Origin: Streptomyces sp. F001
Lineage (GTDB): Bacteria; Actinomycetota; Actinomycetes; Streptomycetales; Streptomycetaceae
Length of the DNA: 64,000 bases
Assembly (NCBI RefSeq): GCF_004187715.1
Contig: NZ_QZWF01000001.1
Span: forward strand, 434,001-498,000
Direction: 5' to 3'
Shown here in pieces: positions 40,509 to 48,272 of the stretch. Position numbers and translations under genes: made by a program. The notes beneath the pieces were generated by a model. The model ran no database searches. It saw only the letters and a list, made by a program, of their open reading frames with translations, and had not been told where the DNA came from. Every line of letters begins with the position of its first letter. The stretch's first letter is position 1.

Positions 40509-40937
40509 ATGGCAGAGAAGATGACCGACAAGGAATGGCGGGAGTTCGTCTCGCACGGTACCCGCACCGGCAAGCTGTCGACGGTCCGGACCGACGGGAG
40601 CCCGCATGTGACGCCGATCTGGTTCCTGCTCGACGGAGACGAGGTGGTGTTCAACACGGGCAAGGGGAGTGTGAAGGGGCGCAATCTGGCGCGGGACGGC
40701 CGGGTCGCCCTCTGCGTGGACGACGACCGGCCGCCGTTCGACTACGTGGTGCTGCAGGGCCGCGCCCGTCTTTCCGAGGACCTCGACGAGCTCCGGCTCT
40801 GGGCCACGCGCATCGGTGCGCGGTACATGGGTGAGGAGCGTGCCGAGGAGTTCGGTGCCCGCAACGGTGTGCCGGGCGAACTCCTCGTCCGCGTCACGAT
40901 CGACAAGGTCGTGGCGCAGAAGTCCGTGGCCGGCTGA
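40509..40937 (+). CDS. PPOX-class F420- or FMN-dependent oxidoreductase
   Basis: A 142-residue split-barrel protein from ATG 40509. Features of the pyridoxamine-phosphate-oxidase-like family are GKLSTVRTDGSPHVTPIWF and the phosphate-contacting VKGRNLARDGRVALCVDD. In actinobacteria such small proteins often use coenzyme F420, although FMN cannot be excluded. It is inserted between the extra Roadblock gene and cvnD but on the opposite strand. No substrate can be suggested. Confidence 0.87.
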   Translation: MAEKMTDKEWREFVSHGTRTGKLSTVRTDGSPHVTPIWFLLDGDEVVFNTGKGSVKGRNLARDGRVALCVDDDRPPFDYVVLQGRARLSEDLDELRLWATRIGARYMGEERAEEFGARNGVPGELLVRVTIDKVVAQKSVAG

Positions 40938-40957
40938 AGCCCCCTCAGGCAAGGCGG

Positions 40958-41563
40958 TCATCCCACGGAGTCGAGCAGCCGGGCGGTGTGCATCCGTCCG
41001 GCGTACTCGACGAGTCGGATCAGGACCTCCTTTCCCGAGTCGCGATCGCGGGCGTCGCAGAGCACGACGGGCGTGCCCTGGTCGAGGTCGAGGGCGCGGG
41101 AGACATCCTGGGCGCCGTAGGTCCGGGCCCCCGGGAAGCAGTTGACGGCCACCACGAACGGGATGTGCCGGTGCTCGAAGTAGTCCACCGCCGGGAAGCA
41201 GTCCTCGAGGCGACGGGTGTCGGCCAGCACCACAGCTCCGAGGGCCCCCTGCGACAACTCGTCCCACAGGAACCAGAAGCGGTCCTGGCCGGGCGTGCCG
41301 AACAGGTAGAGGGAGAGACCGGACCGGATCGTGATGCGGCCGAAGTCCATGGCGACGGTCGTCGTGACCTTCTGGTCCACGCCGTCGGTGTCGTCCACCA
41401 ACTGGCCCGCCTCGCTGAGCAGTTCCTCGGTGCGCAGCGGCCTGATCTCGCTGACCGCACCCACCAGGGTGGTCTTGCCCACGCCGAATCCGCCGGCGAC
41501 CAGTATCTTCAGCGCCAGGGCGGCCGTCTCGCCACCTGTGGCGTCCAAGGCCTCGGAGACCAT
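40958..41563 (-). CDS. cvnD: Conservon protein CvnD, Ras-like ATP/GTP-binding protein
   Basis: A 201-residue small GTPase-like protein from ATG 41563. The P-loop is GGFGVGKTT (residues 24-32), the switch region includes TTTVAMDFGRI, and the G3-like motif is LFGTPGQDRF. A VVAVNCFPGA strand takes the place of NKxD. It is the last gene of the cvnA-B-C-D set, 135 bp after cvnC, and may have extra control. In studied conservons CvnD forms a membrane complex with CvnA-C resembling a G-protein-coupled switch. Confidence 0.93.
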   Translation of the reverse strand: MVSEALDATGGETAALALKILVAGGFGVGKTTLVGAVSEIRPLRTEELLSEAGQLVDDTDGVDQKVTTTVAMDFGRITIRSGLSLYLFGTPGQDRFWFLWDELSQGALGAVVLADTRRLEDCFPAVDYFEHRHIPFVVAVNCFPGARTYGAQDVSRALDLDQGTPVVLCDARDRDSGKEVLIRLVEYAGRMHTARLLDSVG

Positions 41564-41698
41564 CGATCACTTCTCTCGGGAGTGCCGGCAGGGATGGACG
41601 TCGGTACGTGCGTGCCGTGACCCGGCACGTCGTCCGCGCACGGCTTCGGTGCATGGGCGCGAAGTCAGCATGAGGTGGTCCGGGTCCGGTGCGTTCAT

Positions 41699-42112
41699 CT
41701 ACAGCGCCCGCAGTCCTTCGATGACCTCGCGCAGAATCCGTTCGTCGGGCAGCTGCGCGGGCGGCACCGGACGGCTGACCGTGACGCAGCCGAGCTCCAG
41801 GAGGTCGCCGAGGAGGACCCGGACGACGCCGACGGGGAGGTCGGCGTCCGCGGCCAGCTCGGCGACCGACTGGGTTTCCGTGCGGCACAGCTCGATCAGG
41901 GTGCGGTGCTCCGGCCCGAGCGCGATGTCGTCGTCGACGTCCGGAGCGCCCGGGTCGAGTGTGACCAGGGCAATCAGGTCGAACCGCACCCCGGTGGGGC
42001 CGGGCTTGGTGCGGCCTCCCGTCATGGCGTACGGGCGGACCAGCGGGCCGGCCTCGCTGTCGTACCACTGGCTGCCCTGCTGGTGCGGGGTGCCCTGGAT
42101 GTCCTCGGTCAT
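41699..42112 (-). CDS. cvnC: Conservon protein CvnC (DUF742)
   Basis: A 137-residue protein from ATG 42112. After SEAGPLVRPYAMTGGRT, the usual DUF742 opening, comes a winged-helix-like part: EHRTLIELCRTETQSVAEL and LPVGVVRVLLGDLLELGCV. It lies between cvnB and cvnD on the minus strand with only 22 bp to cvnB. The protein probably bridges the kinase-like and GTPase parts of the complex. Its exact biochemical task is not known. Confidence 0.93.
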   Translation of the reverse strand: MTEDIQGTPHQQGSQWYDSEAGPLVRPYAMTGGRTKPGPTGVRFDLIALVTLDPGAPDVDDDIALGPEHRTLIELCRTETQSVAELAADADLPVGVVRVLLGDLLELGCVTVSRPVPPAQLPDERILREVIEGLRAL

Positions 42113-42134
42113 GGCTGTGGACCGCCTTCTCGCC

Positions 42135-42608
42135 TCATCCGGCGGCGGGCGGCCGCGCGCCGACGCGCGGCGCCGTGTAGAGATGCTCACCGACGCGCTT
42201 GACCAGCCGTGCCATCTCGTACGCCACCAGGCCGATGTCGGCGGTCACTGCGGTGAGGACGGCGAGGCAGGAGCCGTCGCCGGCCGCGGCCACGAACAGG
42301 AAGGCGTCGTCCATCTCCACCATGGTCTGGCGCACACCGCCGGCGCCGAAGTGCCGGCCCACCCCCTTGGCGAGGCTGTGGAATCCGGAGGCGACCGCGG
42401 CGAGGTGTTCCGCGTCCTCGCGGCCGAGGTCGGTGGAGGCGCCCACCGCGAGCCCGTCGTTGGAGAGCACCACGGCATGCCGTACTTCGTGCACACGCAG
42501 TACCAAGTCGTCCAGCAGCCAGTCGAGTTCGCCGGACCTCCCCCGCTCTCGGCTTCGCTCGAGCGGGGGGACCCCCACGGCGGCTCTCATGCTCGGGTCC
42601 TGGATCAT
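42135..42608 (-). CDS. cvnB: Conservon protein CvnB (Roadblock/LC7 domain)
   Basis: A 157-residue protein from ATG 42608, overlapping the cvnA stop (ATGA). The Roadblock domain starts with GELDWLLDDLVLRVHEVRHAV and ends with VAYEMARLVKRVGEHL. Residues about 12-24 (PPLERSRERGRSG) are extra relative to the paralogue at 40004-40414. They are encoded by a 36-bp palindromic element that sits in frame here. The protein is expected to regulate the CvnD GTPase. Confidence 0.92.
   Translation of the reverse strand: MIQDPSMRAAVGVPPLERSRERGRSGELDWLLDDLVLRVHEVRHAVVLSNDGLAVGASTDLGREDAEHLAAVASGFHSLAKGVGRHFGAGGVRQTMVEMDDAFLFVAAAGDGSCLAVLTAVTADIGLVAYEMARLVKRVGEHLYTAPRVGARPPAAG
42538..42573 (-). repeat. Dispersed 36-bp palindromic element, copy A, in frame near the start of cvnB
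   Basis: Perfect 9-bp arms, CCCCCGCTC (42540-42548) and GAGCGGGGG (42561-42569), enclose a 12-base loop. Copy B lies at 32984-33019. The insertion adds 12 codons without breaking the frame. Confidence 0.85.
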
Positions 42609-45133
42609 GCGGAGTCTCCTTCACTGCTGTCGCTGCCGCCTGCGGGATCCGGTGCGGCACCGCGGCCGGGTTGCCGGCCGCCACCGCGCGCCCATCCGTC
42701 GCGATAGGCCGCCATCCGGTCCCGTACGAGTTCGGGGGTACGCCGGTCGTCGTTCCGGGGGTCGGAGGGCTGCGCCGTGTCCTCGGGGCGCCGGTCGCGC
42801 AGTTGGGGTGCGAGGTTCGCCTGCCGTACGCGGCGTGGGAGGTCTTCGGAGCCTTCGGAGTTGTCCGTGGGCCGGTGCAGGCGCAGGGTGGCCACTCCGG
42901 GAGGCGGGGTTTCGGGGCCGGTCTCCGCCGCCGGGACCGGAGCTACGAGGGCGGGCCGGTCGGCCGTCCGGGGGACGGCCTCCTGAAGCCGGGGGACGGC
43001 CTCCTGATGTCGGGGGCCGCCGGGCACGCGCGCGTACTCGGGTTCCGTTTCCACCGCCTTGTTGGGGGAACGTTCCGGCGCGCCGCTGTGCAGCAGGGCC
43101 GTGGGCAGCAGGACGACCGCCGTGGTGCCGCCGTAGGGCGAGGTGCGCAGGTGCACCTTGATCTCGTGCCGTGCCGCGAGTCTGCTGACCACGAACAGAC
43201 CGAGCCGGTCGCTGTCGAACAGGTCCAGGGCCTCGGACTGGGCGATACGGCGGTTCGCCTCGGCGAGGGTTTCCTTGCCCATGCCCAGGCCGCGGTCCTC
43301 GACCTCGACGGCGTAGCCGTTGCCGACGGGTTCTCCGGTGATGCGCACGCGCGTGTGCGGGGGCGAGAACTGGGCGGCGTTCTCCACGATCTCGGCGAGG
43401 AGGTGCGTGAGGTCGGCGACGGCGGCGCCGATGACGGAGGCCTCGGGGAGCTGTCGTACCTCCACGCGCGCGTAGTCCTCGACTTCGGAGACGGCCGCGC
43501 GGACGACGTTCGTGAGAGGCACCGGCATGCGCCAGGCCCGGCCGGGTGCCGCGCCGGAGAGGATGATCAGGCTTTCCGCGTGGCGCCGCATGCGGGTGGT
43601 GAGGTGGTCGAGCCGGAACAGGTCGCTGAGTTCGTTCGGGTCCTCGGAGCGGCGTTCCATGCTGTCGAGGAGGCTCAGCTGGCGGTGGACGAGGACCTGG
43701 CTGCGGCGGGCGAGGTTGACGAAGACCCCCGAGATGCCGCTGGCGAGTTCGGCACGCTCCACGGCGGCCCGCAGCGCGGCTCGGTGCACACTGCCGAGGG
43801 CCTCGGCGACCTGGCCGGTCTCGTCCTCCGCGGGCGGCCCGGGCGGTGCCTCGGCCCGCACGTCGATCTCCTCGCCCGCGCGCAGCTTCCGCATGGCTTC
43901 GGGGAGTTTGCGGCGGGCTATCTCCAGGGCGCTGTTGCGCAGACTCACCAGCTCGACGACGAGGGCACGTCCGATGCGTACGGAGATCACCAGGGACGCG
44001 GCGACGGCGGCGAGTCCGAGGAGTACGGCGGCGCCTGCAGGGGTGAGCAGTCCGCGGGTGAACGGGTCGGCCCGGTCCGCGACACCGCGGGCGGCGTCCT
44101 GTTCGATCGTGCGCATGCCGCCCTGCACGCGTGCGTGTGCCCGCTCCCAGTCGGCTTCGGGTGCGACCTCGATCGCCCGGGCGCCCGGGCCGACGGTCAG
44201 GACCTCGTCCTCGAGGGTGCCGAGGGCGGCGTAGTCACCGCCGTCGGCGAGGTTCCGCCAGGCGGCGCGTTCGTCACCGCGCAGGTCGGCGACGGCGGAC
44301 TGGGTCAGGGCGCGGCGGGTGTCGACGGCGCCGGTGAACAGCCGCAGCCGCTCGCCGCCCAGGCCACCCGCGAGGCGCGCGCTGGTGATCAGCACGTCCT
44401 CCTGGGCCAGGGCCTCGCCCGCGCGGGAGAATTCGAGCAGTACGCGCGCGTCGGAGCCGAGTTCGGCGTCCTGGATGCCGGTGAGCGCGCCGCCCACGCC
44501 GAGGGCCGTGGAGATGGTCTTGGTGTAGCGGTCGTACGTCTCGTCCCATCCGGCGCGGCGGTCGAGCACCGCGGTCCGCAGCGGGTGCAGTTGCTCGGCT
44601 CCGGTGACGAAGGCGTCGAGGCGCTGGGCCACTCCCGCGGGCAACTCCTGGCCGTCCGCGACGGTGCTGCGGTCACCGAGCCGCAGTTCCGCCACTGCCC
44701 GGTCCGTGCGCTGCGCGAGCTGCTTGAGGTCGCCGCCCTGTCCTGCGGAGGGGTCGGTCGCATGGCGTACGGCGGCGGCGCGCTCGGCCTGGAGTGCGGC
44801 CACCGCGGCCGCGACGGGGGCCCGTACCTCGGAGTCCACGCGCTGCAACTGCCGCAGCCGGGAGACGTCCTGGACGGTGGTGACGGTCGCGTACGCCCAC
44901 AGGGCCAGCAGTGACACGACGGGCACCATCAACAGGCAGACGATCTTGGCGCGGACGGTGCGCGGTCGGATGCGCCAGTGATCCGCGCGCGGGGACCCGC
45001 CCTCCGGCGCCGCATCGGTGGCCTGGTCCGGGCCCTCGTCCGCCGGTGGTCCGGCGTGCGCGCGGCGGCCGCGTACGGGGGGTGCGGACGGCGTCTGGGC
45101 GCCTGACGTGGGCGTCCTACGGGGTGTACGCAT
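42605..45133 (-). CDS. cvnA: Conservon sensor kinase-like protein CvnA
   Basis: An 842-residue membrane protein from ATG 45133. A disordered, Pro-rich cytosolic start is followed by a first helix (KIVCLLMVPVVSLLALWAY), a nitrate-sensor-like external domain of roughly 240 residues, and a second helix near residue 365 (AAVLLGLAAVAASLVISV). A HAMP-like linker and the HATPase domain follow, with N-box EIVENAAQFSPP and VEDRGLGMG. No canonical phosphorylated His box was seen. The last 200 residues are low-complexity. It begins the A-B-C-D series. Confidence 0.92.
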   Translation of the reverse strand: MRTPRRTPTSGAQTPSAPPVRGRRAHAGPPADEGPDQATDAAPEGGSPRADHWRIRPRTVRAKIVCLLMVPVVSLLALWAYATVTTVQDVSRLRQLQRVDSEVRAPVAAAVAALQAERAAAVRHATDPSAGQGGDLKQLAQRTDRAVAELRLGDRSTVADGQELPAGVAQRLDAFVTGAEQLHPLRTAVLDRRAGWDETYDRYTKTISTALGVGGALTGIQDAELGSDARVLLEFSRAGEALAQEDVLITSARLAGGLGGERLRLFTGAVDTRRALTQSAVADLRGDERAAWRNLADGGDYAALGTLEDEVLTVGPGARAIEVAPEADWERAHARVQGGMRTIEQDAARGVADRADPFTRGLLTPAGAAVLLGLAAVAASLVISVRIGRALVVELVSLRNSALEIARRKLPEAMRKLRAGEEIDVRAEAPPGPPAEDETGQVAEALGSVHRAALRAAVERAELASGISGVFVNLARRSQVLVHRQLSLLDSMERRSEDPNELSDLFRLDHLTTRMRRHAESLIILSGAAPGRAWRMPVPLTNVVRAAVSEVEDYARVEVRQLPEASVIGAAVADLTHLLAEIVENAAQFSPPHTRVRITGEPVGNGYAVEVEDRGLGMGKETLAEANRRIAQSEALDLFDSDRLGLFVVSRLAARHEIKVHLRTSPYGGTTAVVLLPTALLHSGAPERSPNKAVETEPEYARVPGGPRHQEAVPRLQEAVPRTADRPALVAPVPAAETGPETPPPGVATLRLHRPTDNSEGSEDLPRRVRQANLAPQLRDRRPEDTAQPSDPRNDDRRTPELVRDRMAAYRDGWARGGGRQPGRGAAPDPAGGSDSSEGDSA

Positions 45134-45182
45134 GGCCTCCTCGCTCGGAAGGGTTCGGGGACGTGCCGGTGCGCATGCGCCG

Positions 45183-45956
45183 TCAGCGGGCGACGCTCTC
45201 GACGGGCCGCTGGGCCGACACGGATGCCTCGCGCTCCCCCGCCGTCGGCGACAGCGCCACGAAGGCCGAGGTCAGGAAGAGGTAGGACCCGAGGCCGACG
45301 GCGAGGGGGAAGACGAACTGCATCGCCGTGGCCCCGGGCAGGACCTCGCCGGAGGGGGTGACCTGCACGCGTACCGCGAACATCCCCGTGTAGTGCATGC
45401 TGCTCACCGCCGCTCCCATGACGAGGGAGGCTACGGTGACCGCGACGGGCGACTTGATGTTGAGGGCCGCCCACAGGGCCGCTGTCGCCGCGACGACGGC
45501 GATCACGACGGAGAGGGCGACGAGCATCGGGTCGTACGTCACGTCACCGTGCAGTCGGACCGCCGCCATGCCCAGGTAGTGCATGCTCGCGACCCCCAGC
45601 CCGGTGGTGAGACCGCCGAGGAGCAGGGCACGGGTCCGGTCGCGGCCGTAGCCGACCGCGAAGACGCCGGCGCTGACCACGATCATGGCCACGAGAAGAC
45701 TGAGGACGGTCAGCGGTACGTCGTAGCGGATCTCGGTGCCGTTGACGCTGAAGCCGAGCATGGCCACGAAGTGCATGGTCCAGATGCCCGTGCCGATGGC
45801 CGAGGCGGCCGTGACGAGCCAGTTGCGGCGTGAACGCCCCGTGGCGCCGAGCGCGCGGACGGTGCAGCGGAGCCCGAGTGCGGCGCCTATGCAGGCCATC
45901 GCGTACGACAGCACGGGGGTCAGCCAGCCGAAGGCGGCGTGGTCCAGGTGTCCCAT
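45183..45956 (-). CDS. MHYT-domain integral membrane sensor
   Basis: A 257-residue, seven-helix protein from ATG 45956. Three MHYT motifs are visible as TMHFVAML, SMHYLGM and SMHYTGM, each at the end of a helix. The conserved Met, His and Tyr residues are thought to bind copper and sense oxygen, CO or NO. There is no attached GGDEF or EAL domain, so it would need a partner for output. It lies only 49 bp upstream of cvnA on the same strand, making a shared transcript likely. Confidence 0.92.
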   Translation of the reverse strand: MGHLDHAAFGWLTPVLSYAMACIGAALGLRCTVRALGATGRSRRNWLVTAASAIGTGIWTMHFVAMLGFSVNGTEIRYDVPLTVLSLLVAMIVVSAGVFAVGYGRDRTRALLLGGLTTGLGVASMHYLGMAAVRLHGDVTYDPMLVALSVVIAVVAATAALWAALNIKSPVAVTVASLVMGAAVSSMHYTGMFAVRVQVTPSGEVLPGATAMQFVFPLAVGLGSYLFLTSAFVALSPTAGEREASVSAQRPVESVAR

Positions 45957-46099
45957 GACCCCGGGACGCTAGTCGGGGCACGGGCGCACAAAGGGGGCGC
46001 ATTTCGAAAGCTGTTGGAATATGACGCAGAAATGTACCTGAACGATCGCGTCCAGCTCGAACATGTGCGCCGACGTGTCATCCGTGACGGTGAGGGATC

Positions 46100-46708
46100 A
46101 TGCGGAACATGAACGACGACCGTACGCACGTCCAGGAGTTCTTCGCCGCCCGCGCAGCCGACTGGGACAGCCGGTTCCCCGACGACGGCCCCGCCTACGC
46201 GGCGGCGGTGGCCGAGCTCGGTCTTCACGAGGGCGATCGGGTCCTCGATGCCGGCTGCGGCACCGGACGTGCCCTGCCGCCCCTGCGGGCGGCCGTGGGG
46301 CCCTCCGGAGTGGTCCTCGGCGCCGATCTGACACCCGCCATGCTCGAAGCCGCCGTACGGGCCGGACGGGACCGCGACGGGCGGCTGCTGCTCGCGGACG
46401 TGGCGGCGCTGCCGTTGCGCGCGCGATCGCTCGACGCGGTGTTCGCGGCGGGCCTGATCGCCCACTTGCCCGACCCGGCCGAGAATCTGCGGGAGCTGGC
46501 GCGTGTGGTGCGCCCCGGCGGCAGACTGGCGCTCTTCCACCCGATCGGACGGGAGGCGCTCGCCGCCCGCCAGGGCCGGCAGATCACCCCGGATGACCTC
46601 CGCGCGGAGCCCAACCTGCGTGTCCTGCTGACCCGTTCGGGGTGGCGCATGACGTCGTACGTCGACGAGGATGCCCGCTTCCTGGCCCTGGCCGTCCGCG
46701 AGAGCTGA
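46100..46708 (+). CDS. SAM-dependent methyltransferase
   Basis: A 202-residue class I methyltransferase from ATG 46100 (ATG 46109 is an alternative). The SAM-binding glycine loop is VLDAGCGTGRALPPL, followed by the acidic VVLGADLTPAML, and motif IV-V elements DVAALPLRARSLDAVFAAG and VVRPGGRLALFHP. It resembles UbiE-like enzymes. It runs away from the MHYT gene across 143 bp. The substrate cannot be predicted. Confidence 0.9.
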   Translation: MRNMNDDRTHVQEFFAARAADWDSRFPDDGPAYAAAVAELGLHEGDRVLDAGCGTGRALPPLRAAVGPSGVVLGADLTPAMLEAAVRAGRDRDGRLLLADVAALPLRARSLDAVFAAGLIAHLPDPAENLRELARVVRPGGRLALFHPIGREALAARQGRQITPDDLRAEPNLRVLLTRSGWRMTSYVDEDARFLALAVRES

Positions 46709-46827
46709 CCCGTGGTCGAACGGACCGGTCCGGCCGCTCACCGCGCCGTCCCTCTTCTGTCGCCGAAGCTCCAACTCTACGTTGAGGAGCGGCTGATGAA
46801 CGATCGGCGACGCCATGGAGGGGGAAG

Positions 46828-47133
46828 GTGGTCACAGTGTTCGACAGAGTCCGCAAGTCCTGGGCAGGATTCCGCGAGGCCTTGCGATCGGAGCGGGACT
46901 CCGGCGAGGACAAACGTACACACAACCTGTTCGAGGCGGCCGCCGCATACGTGTCGGCGTGCGCGGAGGACGACCAGGAGCGGATCGACGAGGCTGCGGG
47001 CTGGGTGTCGCCGGAGGCGCTGTCGTTCGGGGTGAACGAGCTGGCGTGCCGGGCCGTCATCGCGCTGGCGCGGGAGCGCGACGAGTCGCCGCGGACCGTC
47101 GCCCGTGCGCTCCTGGGACTGCCGTCGGCCTGA
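46828..47133 (+). CDS. Small conserved-looking protein of unknown function
   Basis: A 101-residue protein from GTG 46828 with GGAGGGGGA just upstream; GTG 46837 is also possible. The chain is helical, with RVRKSWAGFREALRSERDSG followed by an Ala-rich helix AAAAYVSACAEDDQERIDEA. No signal, membrane helix or metal motif is visible. Strong third-position GC bias and a good ribosome site support it as a real gene. I do not recognise the family. Confidence 0.7.
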   Translation: MVTVFDRVRKSWAGFREALRSERDSGEDKRTHNLFEAAAAYVSACAEDDQERIDEAAGWVSPEALSFGVNELACRAVIALARERDESPRTVARALLGLPSA

Positions 47134-47205
47134 CGTACCCGCCCAGGGCGGGCGATTCCGCCCCGGCCAGCCGGATAACCCCAGCTCCGGATGGTCCGCG
47201 GAGTC

Positions 47206-47235
47206 GTGACAAGCTCGTCCCGGTCGCACTAGGGT
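47206..47235 (+). promoter_or_regulatory. Candidate SigA-type promoter for the gene at 47270
   Basis: GTGACA at 47206-47211 and TAGGGT at 47230-47235 are spaced by 18 bp, and the ATG follows 34 bp later. Both hexamers fit vegetative Streptomyces promoters. Confidence 0.5.
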
Positions 47236-47269
47236 GCGCGCCGTTGGACGAACTCCTGGGGAGGCTGGG

Positions 47270-48103
47270 ATGGCCGGGACGGACGAGAGCGCCGTCGCCG
47301 CCGCGGACGATGCGCTCTATGTGCTCACGGCGGTGCTGCTGACGCCGGCGCAGTTCCCGAGCGTGCTGGGCGACGACTACCCGGAGGCCTGCGCGGCGCT
47401 CGGTCTCGCGCCGCTCGCCGACGGGTACGGCCTGGTGCTCGGACAGGACGGCGACGGCGCACGGTGGACGGTCGTCACCGACGACGTGTCGCTGGTCGCC
47501 GTCGCCATCGCCTCCTGGGACTGCGGCATGGAGTACGACCTGTCGCCCGACGAGCGCTCCGTCGTCGCGGCCCTGCCCGGCTGGCCCCTGGCGGTCGCCG
47601 TTGCGGCGCCCGGCGTGCCCGAGCCGCACGATCCCGACCCCGACCCCGCGGACGGTCCCCCGCTGTGTCCCCCCGACACCAGCAACTGGGGGCCGGCCCA
47701 GCGACGGCTCGGCGCCGACGAGATCGCCCTCCAGTGGGCGGTGTGGCGCGAGCAGATCGACGACGCCGAGTTCGTGACGCCGGACGGTCCCGCCGGGGCC
47801 GCGGAGGGCGGGGACGGCAAGGACGCGAGCCCAGGGCGCACCGGCATCCGGCGCGTGCTCGCCGAGGCGCGCGCGTACGTGGACGCCCCGCCGCCGCTCG
47901 GCCGCGTCCGCTCGTCCTTCGCCCCGGGAGACGCACGAACGCTGCGGGCCGACGGTCCCGGTTGGTCGCTGGTGGCCAGGACCGACGACATCGCGTTCGT
48001 GCTGCTCGACGAGGTGCCCGGCGAGGTCCTGCCGGTGGGCCGGGGGCCGGAACTGCCGGGTCTGCTGGAGGCGCTCGACAAGATGGCCGTACGGCCCAGC
48101 TGA
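47270..48103 (+). CDS. Unknown actinobacterial protein
   Basis: A 277-residue, acidic protein from ATG 47270 with GGGGAGGCTGGG upstream. The N-terminal half alternates strands and helices (ALYVLTAVLLTPAQFPSVL; WTVVTDDVSLVAVAIASWD). A Pro/Asp-rich linker lies near residue 125 and a compact C-terminal part ends with VGRGPELPGLLEALDKMA. No signal peptide, membrane helix or catalytic motif is evident. A good promoter-like site precedes it. I cannot name the family. Confidence 0.72.
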   Translation: MAGTDESAVAAADDALYVLTAVLLTPAQFPSVLGDDYPEACAALGLAPLADGYGLVLGQDGDGARWTVVTDDVSLVAVAIASWDCGMEYDLSPDERSVVAALPGWPLAVAVAAPGVPEPHDPDPDPADGPPLCPPDTSNWGPAQRRLGADEIALQWAVWREQIDDAEFVTPDGPAGAAEGGDGKDASPGRTGIRRVLAEARAYVDAPPPLGRVRSSFAPGDARTLRADGPGWSLVARTDDIAFVLLDEVPGEVLPVGRGPELPGLLEALDKMAVRPS

Positions 48104-48272
48104 TCCGGGACTCCCTCCATAGGGCTACACACCCTCGCCTGTCAGGGACATCCATACGGAGACGGCGTCATATGTGGTGCCAGTCCATGGAAGACGCGCA
48201 TGGGGAGCCGCACGATAGGGCAGCCCGCGGCTCTGCTCCCTTACCGCTCCCCGGCATGCTCTGGAGGCCTCG

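Noticed and set aside
32984..42573. CRISPR array or IS element based on the two 36-bp palindromic copies
   Set aside because: Two copies 9.5 kb apart with no regular spacers, cas genes or transposase. They are dispersed palindromic repeats.
40004..45133. Assignment of the conservon to the rar/cvn9 cluster
   Set aside because: That cluster ends with a cytochrome P450 after cvnD. Here no P450 follows, so only generic cvn names are used.
46228..46275. Methyltransferase as a UbiE/menaquinone enzyme
   Set aside because: The SAM loop is generic, the protein is shorter than UbiE, and no quinone genes are adjacent.
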